Source: Cladorhizidae sp. MBARI D1340-BT2
Lineage: Eukaryota; Porifera; Demospongiae; Poecilosclerida; Cladorhizidae
DNA: 64,000 nucleotides
Direction: 5' to 3'
Assembly (NCBI GenBank): GCA_028752905.1
Contig: JAQNBH010000010.1
Span: 22,205,070-22,269,069 of the forward strand
Shown here: positions 57,236 through 64,000 of the stretch, one piece after another
Layout: each line of letters starts with the position of its first letter
How positions within the stretch are numbered: the stretch's first letter is position 1
The notes under the pieces: model-generated
The model's input: the letters and a program-made list of their open reading frames with translations, nothing else
What the model was told of the DNA's origin: nothing
Database searches by the model: none
Program-made: the position numbers and the translations under genes

Positions 57236-58785
57236 CCACCCTGGTGAAAAAATATTTCTGCACATCTAAATTCCTCTTCAACATGCAGTTATTACTAAAG
57301 TGAACATCATGAGTAGTGACCTGGTTTTGTTAAAGGTGCTGTTAACTATTGTCACAAGAATAAACTTCCAGGGCAACTTCTTGCATGCAAACGGTGTTTT
57401 GATACAGCCGTGTTTATGATATAGCACCGATTTTTTTGGGGGGGCGAATATATAGAGAAACTGGATTAGTCCAACGGACAGTTTTGGATTTGTCTGGTAG
57501 TAATAATATGACATTGTTAAGCAGGGAAAGGACTTGAGTGAGGTGGTTGGTCGGTAAAAGGTCTTCGATATCATAAACCTGTTAGTGAACATGTAAGATC
57601 GAGTCTAGCTGCACACAAGATCATGAAAACAAATTTTACAAAAAAAATTTTGGGGGGTTAGGGGTGGGGGGGTGGGGGGGGGGGGGGTTGCCAGTTTATT
57701 ACCTTTCAAAATATGCTCAAAGTGTTTATCGATTCAAAAATTGCCTGAAGTCACCCTTGTGATATTAAGGAGCTGCTAAAGTGATTAGGGGGAATTTTAT
57801 TTTAACATAATGATCAACATATTGGTCATAATTCAGCAGGGCCATGCTAGATGAACTGACAGGTAAGTAGACATCCAGCTGACTAGCAATCAGCAGACCC
57901 GTTGACCTTTGCACGCATGCCATACCATGGGAGAGAGCATATCTTGAATGAGGCACCATTAAGGGTGTGTTTTAATGGGTTTACTTGGCAATGGTCTAAT
58001 AGTGAGCATGAAAAGGAAAGGAGCAGCCAAGAACACTGCAAGGAATGAGTGTTCTATATCATCACAAGAAGGTAGATCAATTGTGACTCCAAATAAATAA
58101 AAATTAACACTCGTTTTTGACGCTGCTCTCACTGGTCAGTTTATGAATGACTTGCCTTTGCTATGCAGCAGAAGAGGTATAACTCAAGTCCATGTTTGTA
58201 AAAGATATCTGTTGGCTGACTTACTATACCTATACCTATGATATTTTATTGCATACAGGATTAAGCAATGGCAGTTGGATTAGGTCAATTTTAGATTTTA
58301 AACGAGTACCAAGAATCGATTAATTACCCAAAAAAGTGACCAGGGTTAAATGTAATGTCATAGCTGCCAAGTACATGGATTTTTCATATTTTTATGAATT
58401 TGCACACAAGTCTATGCACGATAATAACAGGATCTGGAATCCATGAAGAAGGACATTCCAAATAGAAATAAGCAAGAGAGCGGGCAATGTAAATATTTGC
58501 TGCATAGGTGGAGATTATTCCATAACAATCTCTTGTACGCTAACCTTATATTGCTACATGTTCTATGTAGACCTGGCCAGACTAGGAATGCCATTACTCC
58601 TCTGTGATCTTCTTTCAGTTTAATGTCCTGACATGCACACTCTAAGGAGCCCATGTGATCCAAATATCGCACCAGCCAATGGAGCAAAGGCTGTCCATGT
58701 TGAAAAACATGCAAATATATTTCTTTAAGTAATCCAGAAATGCGACTAATTTTGTACTGAAAATGACACCACTTTCTTGCCAGTT
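57236..58785. other. intergenic with a G-rich run
   Basis: 57650-57690 holds four or more G runs (GGGGGG TTA GGGG T GGGGGGG T then a longer run), a strong G-quadruplex candidate. The open frame at 57278-57592 (-) has no recognisable domain. Nothing else is called. Confidence 0.5.
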
Positions 58786-59108
58786 CTGATATGTTATAAA
58801 AGATGTGCTGAAAGATCTCCTGAAAGATGTGCTGAAAGATGTGCTGAAAGATGTTTTGAAAGATGTGCTGAAAGATGTGCTGAAAGATGTGCTGAAAGAT
58901 GTGTTGAAAGATGTGCTGAAGGATGTGCTGAAAGATGTGCTGAAAGATGTGTTGAAAAATGTGCTGGAAAATGTGTAGAAAAATGTGTTGAAAGATGTGC
59001 TGAAAGATATGCTGAAAGATGTGATGAAAGATGTGTTGATAGATGTCTTGAAAGATTTTTTGAAAGATGTGCTGAAAGATGTGCTGAAAGATGTGTTGAA
59101 AGAATAAA
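58786..59108 (+). repeat. 12-bp minisatellite (AAAGATGTGCTG)n
   Basis: About 25 units of AAAGATGTGCTG or AAAGATGTGTTG. Because the unit is a multiple of three, it leaves open frames on both strands (QHIF and CAER repeats); these are not taken as genes. The array stops at a TIR element and a few units resume at 60943. Confidence 0.95.
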
Positions 59109-59122
59109 TTAAAAAATAATGC

Positions 59123-60928
59123 AAAGGGCCCACTTCGGCCCAAAAAATATATCTGCGTTATTGTCATGAGGTTAAAGTTCAAGGATAGCTAAGTAGAATG
59201 GTACTGGAATTGTGCCTTGATCTAATGCCATTCCAAAGTTATACACAGTTTTGCTTCCATTCTTCACTACACTGTCAAACGAGAAAACACGTCTAGAAAT
59301 TTCCCTTGTGTTGTTAACGTATTGATGACGTCACGTTTTCGAAGTAGTTTTGGCAAGAGTATCTTTTGTGATCTAGGCAACGCTAGGCCATGGCGCTACC
59401 CTGTTAAATAGCTGGGACAAAGGGAGAAGAACTTCTTGGCATCTTGTGAAAGGTATGGTGTAGTCTTAGTTTGTATTAGCTACACCCTGGCTAGCTACAT
59501 GTTTAGAATTTTGTTTATTGTTTTGAGGGCTAGCATCTTCAAGTTATAGGCTATCTATTATAGTTTTATCGTCATCTCCATAGGGTCCAACTGAGTTTTT
59601 GCACCTTTACTACTTTGTTTAAACTAAATTACACCCTAGCTACACAAGTCAGATTTTTTTTTTTTGAGAGCTAGTATCTTAAAGTTATAGGGGTCCAGGT
59701 GAGTTTGTGCACCTTCACTACTTTATTTTACCTTTGGTTTTGGATTAGTAGCTAAGCTAAAAGTGTAGTTTGATTGAGTGGCTAGTGCTGACAGCAGTAG
59801 ATAATCCTGGTTATCTTTGATAATGGTTATAGCAAGGACATAAAAATAAAAATAGCAAGGCTAAAATTAGCAAGGAGAAGGTAGTGAGTAGCTAAGTGAA
59901 AGAATGCTGACGTCATGGTTCTGGGCATGACCTGCTATTGTGTCCTACTTTCTTGCAGGTCGTGCACATGCGGACCCTTTTTGTCGGTGGTGCTGATGTA
60001 GTCGAGTTCTCCACTTCCTGGTGAGCAGCTCGACTGGATGGCTTTAGAAAAGATGATGGTTTGGGGCATGTTATGTCTTTGTCCTTCTCGGGACAGAACT
60101 GTCGGATGCTGTCAAATAAGTACCACTGTCGTTCGGGAGTGATGATGATGTGTGGCATATCTGTGACTGTTGGTGTCCAGCAATGTTTGGCAAGCCCAAA
60201 CCGGTGTTGTACAGTGTCTGAACGCTCCTTTGCTGTCACTGTGCCTGGATCGGATGAACTGAATATGAATTGGTGGAAACGCTTTATTCCTGAAAACTTC
60301 TTCAAATGCGAAGCAAAGAAGTCTGTCCAATTGAAGCAAGGAATGATGGTGATCAATTCACATCACTTCTGCTTCAACTCCTATTTGACATCAAACACAC
60401 ACACAATATCTGATTGAAATGAAATCACCATTTTTTTGTAAGCATGATGTTTTATTTGTATACACATGCATTTAGCTCACTGTCATCTTCTATGTCACTA
60501 TTATCTGCATGGTCATCAGGTGTACAGAAGTACTCTTCCAATACTTCCAAGAGGGGTTGGTTGTCTTCATGGCTGAAGTGAAAAAGAGGGTTTACTGCGC
60601 GAGCTGCTTCAGAAGAGCTTCTTATCACCACGCAGGTTGCTACGAAAACTGAAGGGAAATTCCCGCGTGCCCACAGAAAACTGAAGGGAAATTCCAGCGT
60701 GCCCGTATTTTCATTCCGTGCACGCGGTAGCTTCGCGTGGCTTCTTTATTTTTTTAAACTTTTTCTAACTGCTCGCTTGAATGGAAGGAAGCGCTTCTAG
60801 GCCTTAAAACTTTGCACAAAGATAGAGCAATGACCCAAGATGCCTCTGAGGTAATTTATTAAAATATCATGAATCATAACCTTGGTAGCCTAGTGCAAAA
60901 TCAATTTTTGGGCGAAGTGGGCCCTTTT
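59123..60928. mobile_element. TIR element inserted in the 12-bp minisatellite
   Basis: The left end AAAGGGCCCACTTCGGCCCA and, read inward, the right end AAAAGGGCCCACTTCGCCCA form inverted ends of about 25 bp, with AAAAA following on both. The flanks on both sides are GATGTGTTGAAAGA minisatellite units. Inside are a direct duplication (59505-59640 with 59650-59740, sharing GGGCTAGCATCTTCAAGTTA-type sequence), a minus-strand zinc-knuckle ORF, and a GC-rich patch at 60640-60740 with a duplicated AACTGAAGGGAAATTCC. No known superfamily was matched and no target duplication is obvious. Confidence 0.7.
59913..60356 (-). CDS. zinc-knuckle protein of the TIR element
   Basis: 147 codons, open. The first part (NWTDFFASHLKKFSGIKRFH, FSSSDPGTV, PERQWYLFDSIRQFCPEKDK) resembles proteins repeated in sponge and cnidarian mobile elements. 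The C-terminus ends CTTCKKVGHNSRSCPEP, a CCHC zinc knuckle (C-x2-C-x4-H-x4-C) that would bind nucleic acid. The start used is the first ATG after an in-frame stop, and the true protein may be longer. No transposase catalytic motif is seen, so this may be one module of a larger or multi-gene element. Confidence 0.6.
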   Translation of the reverse strand: MITIIPCFNWTDFFASHLKKFSGIKRFHQFIFSSSDPGTVTAKERSDTVQHRFGLAKHCWTPTVTDMPHIIITPERQWYLFDSIRQFCPEKDKDITCPKPSSFLKPSSRAAHQEVENSTTSAPPTKRVRMCTTCKKVGHNSRSCPEP

Positions 60929-60940
60929 CTCAGATCGTAT

Positions 60941-60975
60941 CACAGATGTGTTGAAAGATGTGTTGGAAGAACTGG
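60941..60975 (+). repeat. minisatellite units beyond the TIR element
   Basis: CACAGATGTGTTGAAAGATG then TGTTGGAAGAA: two to three units of the 12-bp repeat on the far side of the element, marking the split array. Confidence 0.85.
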
Positions 60976-61099
60976 TTTGGAAACAACAAAAACATGAGGA
61001 ACAGAAGAGCAGCAGACATTATGAATGCTAGTCATTCCAGCCACACCCACTGAGTGAAAATCACATGATATGCATGCAGCATGCCCACCTGCATTAGAG

Positions 61100-61265
61100 A
61101 TGTTCTCAATGGACTCTCAGTTGACATAACAAAATTGCAATGATGTTCTCAATAATCAACTTGAATTTTAATGACTCGATGTTTGGACTAGATTCTCTAT
61201 TCCTGATGAAGGCTAGAGCATCTAGTCGAAACATTAAGAGAGTCGTATTATTGGGATGGTCATTG
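61100..61265 (+). repeat. dispersed repeat H, copy 4, best hammerhead-like core
   Basis: Shares GGACTCTCAGTTGACATAAC and TTCTCAATAATCAACTTGAA with copies 1 and 2. The core is CTGATGA (61203-61209), an extra A, GGCTAG loop AGCAT CTAGTC (a 6-bp stem, 61211-61227), GAAAC (61228-61232), and GTC (61242-61244). The upstream arm CTCGATGTTTGGACTAGAT is an inverted partner of ATCTAGTCGAAACATTAAGA. Confidence 0.85.
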
Positions 61266-61273
61266 TAAATTAG

Positions 61274-61405
61274 ACATGCTGTACTTTCACACATAAAATA
61301 TGAGAGGCTTGCAAGTAGTGGGTGTGTGGCAGTATCTATAGTTTCTCTGGCTATGCACCGTACTTTCACACCTAAAATATGATGAGCTTGGGTAGTGGGT
61401 ATGTG
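61274..61405 (+). repeat. tandem duplication, period about 80 bp
   Basis: GTACTTTCACACATAAAATA, GCTTGCAAGTAGTGGGTGTG then GTACTTTCACACCTAAAATA, GCTTGGGTAGTGGGTATGTG. Confidence 0.85.
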
Positions 61406-62512
61406 GCTCAAAACTAATTTTTAATTGGGAGTGCTGTATAGGTGCATTGATGAATAATTCAATAGTTAATCGAGATGGTATTTTTTTTGAGGGGTGGGGG
61501 GGAAAGGTGGTTTTTTCCCCCTCTTCCACTTAGAAACCTCTCCCCTTCCCCAAATATATGTCCCTGATGATTGCATTAGCATGAAACTGCAGTAGGACTA
61601 GCCATCCCAGTACTTTTCTATATATATATATATACATGTATATATTATGTATATATTATGTACCTAATTAGCTATCTAAAGTGTAAGGTGCCACAGCCCA
61701 CCACCAGAACATGTACTTGTTTAAAAGTATACAGATGTATAGTGTATACTCCAGTTCATGTAGTGAATAAACCAGTTGTTGCTACTAATAATTGTAGGAT
61801 GGCTGTTGGAGAAGCCCATAACTGCACTTCCCTTTGAAGGCCTGTCCTCTTGTACCTCACTGATGGGTATCCATTAAGTTGGAATAGTTCTACACCATAC
61901 TGTGCCTCACTCATAGTGTTTGCAATTTGTGTCTACAGCTTGTGGAATGTTGGTCTGAACCCAGTTACCGTTGATGATGTGGGCCAGCTAGCGTCCAAAC
62001 ATCACATTCGGTTCATACAGAAAATGGGAATTATAGTGTTTTGGGTGTTTTTTTCCAGAAAGTTTCTCTTGATGTGACAATAAAATCAGTACAATCGACT
62101 TGCACTCTTCTAAATGTCTGCACACAACACATGCATACAGATGATGTGTTTACCAACACTGATAACACTGATAATGTGTACACAGAACACTGCTCTGATT
62201 TTGTGCACACTACATTGATTATTACTCATTCTGTCTGTCGTCCCTCTCTTGTTGTACCATTGAATGGTTAGCATAGATACAAACAATTCCAAGTGTCAAA
62301 ACGGAGCAAACACTAAAGGGTGGAACACAACTGGGGGGATGCAGAATCAATCTGACCTGGACTAAGCAAGGGCTCTGGTGGCCATAACGCACGGGCACGC
62401 CAGATGCTGGTACACTACTTGCTCCCTGTCATTGATTGTAACTCAAAAAGAACCGAATGTGGTTTAAAAAAATTAAGTAATGCAAGCCCGGAATATCAAA
62501 GTTTGCAAGTCC
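61406..62512. other. intergenic, nothing recognised
   Basis: Contains T/G-rich and TATA-rich runs (61485-61520, 61620-61665). The open frame at 61850-62077 (+) has a hydrophobic C-terminal part (IIVFWVFFSRKFLLM) but no domain or splice context. Confidence 0.4.
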
Positions 62513-62716
62513 TCATCTTTTTTGTTCGTCATCGAGGTCAGAAAAGGGGTTGCTAGAATCCTCTTGGCTTTCTAACTCGAAAGTAAGCTGTGCAAATTTC
62601 TGTTTCTGCTTCAGTTTGCCACCTCTCCCCCTGCTATAGTTGTGAGTGGCTGTGCAGCCTCTGGCTCTACCATCTGTCACCAGCAGGATCCCACATGCTG
62701 GACTAATTATATCTGC
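62513..62716 (-). CDS. possible terminal exon, unknown protein
   Basis: Open from 62716 to TGA at 62513-62515, reading ILLVTDGRARGCTATHNYSR, then GRGGKLKQKQKFAQLTFELE and SSNPFSDLDDEQKR before the stop. The composition (RG-rich then acidic) is protein-like and GC is higher than around. There is no clear acceptor or start, so it could be an exon of a host gene or a piece of a mobile-element gene. I do not recognise it. Confidence 0.3.
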   Translation of the reverse strand, partial: ADIISPACGILLVTDGRARGCTATHNYSRGRGGKLKQKQKFAQLTFELESQEDSSNPFSDLDDEQKR

Positions 62717-63490
62717 TTATCTGCAGCATGTGAATGCACACGGCAAATCCCATTAGAAAGGGAACACTAGATCAGTTGGAAAAAGGTGAACACTGTCCGA
62801 GGCTGTGTAAGGTGGTTGCCATTCGAGGAAATAGTATGTAGATGTACTGTAAAGTCTGGTTGTTAAGTGCATTGGATATTTAGTGCCAATTTGGACTTTT
62901 AGCACTCCTCATATTGCCATCACAAAATCAAAATCTCTTCCATGAGTATCCATATGGTATTCCTCTGTGGAGTGCTGCTGGTCTCGCTGCCTTTTAAATT
63001 CAAAGACAAGCATCTGTTCTGCTCACCTGTAACTACCAAGGCAATGGAGTTCACAAAACATCAAGGCAAGAAATTCTGGTAGACCACACCTATTATTAGT
63101 TACAGTTGTAATTAGGTTGTTGGTAATCACATCGTGTTGTTGGGTGTCCATTGGCGGCTCCTTCTTAGATTGGTTGGCAAGGCTAGATGCTTCTTTGTCT
63201 CTGGTGTGCAACACTAAATTTTTGTCTGCTTCTGTCTAAAATAATATTTCAGTGTAAGAATCAATGAGAGTATTATTTAGTGCTATTTAGCAAGTGCTTA
63301 TTGATTATTTCAAAACATTCTTCCCTTCTTCCATCATTTCCCCCCTCAGATTTGGTTAAAACAAGTGCGCCAAACAACTCTAGTTTAGGCTATGGAGCAT
63401 TGGTGCATATATACTCTATGGTGGAAATTGTATTGCATGTCTTAACTTTATTTACATTTTCTTTCCAAACATTCACCTTCCATCTCTTGA
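62717..63490. other. intergenic, nothing recognised
   Basis: AT-rich. No repeat or gene supported. Confidence 0.45.
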
Positions 63491-63499
63491 TTGATTTAT

Positions 63500-63850
63500 C
63501 ATGGTGCTCACATATTCGAAAAGCTGTCCATGAAGAATTGTGGCATTGTTGACCAGTTTATTCAAGAACTGTCACTTACTTTGCCAGAGAACCCTTCTCT
63601 GCTACACCTCAACCCGAACTATAATAAGATTGGCAATAATGGCTGCATTAGCTACTGGCCTGCATCTCAACACGACCCTATTGACACTGTCTTTCACTTG
63701 CAATCAGATTAGCTATTGCTCTTGCTCAAGTAGGCACAAGTGTACTGTATGTTAGTGACAGTGGTGCTATTGCCCTTGCTCAAGTTGTCACAAGTGTACT
63801 GTATGTTAGTGAGTGTTGTGGTTCAAGTAGGTACTAGTGTACTCTACAGG
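63500..63850 (+). pseudogene. leucine-rich-repeat fragment (NLR/RI type)
   Basis: KLSMKNCGIVDQFIQELSLT, LLHLNPNYNKIGNNG, then one frame over LATGLHLNTTLLTLSFTCNQ and IS. Further on AIALAQVVTSVLYVS appears twice. The pattern 'L-x-L-x-x-N-x-I-G-x-x-G-x-x-x-L-A-x-x-L-x-x-N-T-T-L' is the ribonuclease-inhibitor type LRR common in NLR proteins. A frameshift at about 63640 and a 57-bp internal tandem duplication (63715-63830) leave no long ORF. It is a broken copy or a fragment continuing beyond the window. Confidence 0.72.
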
Positions 63851-64000
63851 TTACAGGTTACAAGAAGATTTCCTCACATTGTTGGATAGCATGGGTTCAT
63901 TCTTTGATAATAAATACTTTAGCCTGTGGACCTTTTAGTTTGCACATGGATTCCTGGTGTGCATCACCATGCGACTGACCACTTATTAAGCAATGAATGG

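Noticed and set aside
58412..59182. 256-codon minus-strand frame rich in HIFQ repeats, and shadow frames on both strands
   Set aside because: The 12-bp minisatellite keeps every frame open. The non-repeat ends show no domain and no splice signals.
59325..59350. TGATGACGTCACG, a perfect CRE-type site, as a promoter
   Set aside because: One 8-bp palindrome inside a transposable element is not enough evidence, and no plus-strand gene follows.

Overview
The window looks like nuclear DNA of an early-branching animal, most likely a demosponge related to Amphimedon. The signs are AT-rich sequence full of TAGCTAGC-type motifs, introns with clean GT/AG borders, a Calx-beta membrane-protein gene, NLR-style leucine-rich repeats, and a very dense, mixed load of decayed transposons. 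The species assignment is inference; no lineage marker was searched.

The backbone is one plus-strand gene for a single-pass membrane protein, assembled here from exons between 2261 and 41907. It has a signal-peptide exon, a Cys-rich exon, a series of Calx-beta half-domain exons (plus one exon holding a whole domain), and a last exon with a Thr-rich stalk, a transmembrane helix and a short basic tail. Nearly every intron is phase 1, so the exons splice together in frame. Two exons (15158 and 18167) carry single-base frame breaks, one (32139) has a phase mismatch, and one (34756) runs into a repeat. The gene is therefore either a decaying copy or is damaged by assembly errors.

Its introns are packed with mobile DNA. 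Region by region: 1-2200 minisatellites, a dispersed repeat and a 28S rRNA fragment; 2300-8743 piggyBac-type remnants, including a TTAA-flanked element split by a GC-rich, nearly intact LINE; 10165-12407 two related MITEs flanking exon 2; 19181-27002 a short TIR element, two hAT transposases, a TTAA MITE inside the first hAT, an inverted hAT end and a GTCCACACTG-ended MITE; 27070-28053 the 3' part of another LINE; 29803-31820 a Ginger-like element; 34851-37146 a dispersed repeat, a minisatellite and a long microsatellite; 39790-41490 an element with an Ulp1-like protease that lost its catalytic Cys.

After the gene (41908-64000): a pogo/Tigger element carrying a HIRAN-like fragment, a degraded family-B DNA polymerase, two opposite-strand relics of one LINE family, ATT/GTT microsatellites, a 12-bp minisatellite interrupted by a TIR element with a zinc-knuckle ORF, and an LRR fragment at the right edge. 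Four copies of one short repeat (43.2, 47.1, 51.7 and 61.2 kb) share a hammerhead-ribozyme-like core. Apart from the Calx-beta gene I see no convincing host gene. Most of the window records nested transposon insertion, with recurrent CGA-to-TGA-type stop codons.
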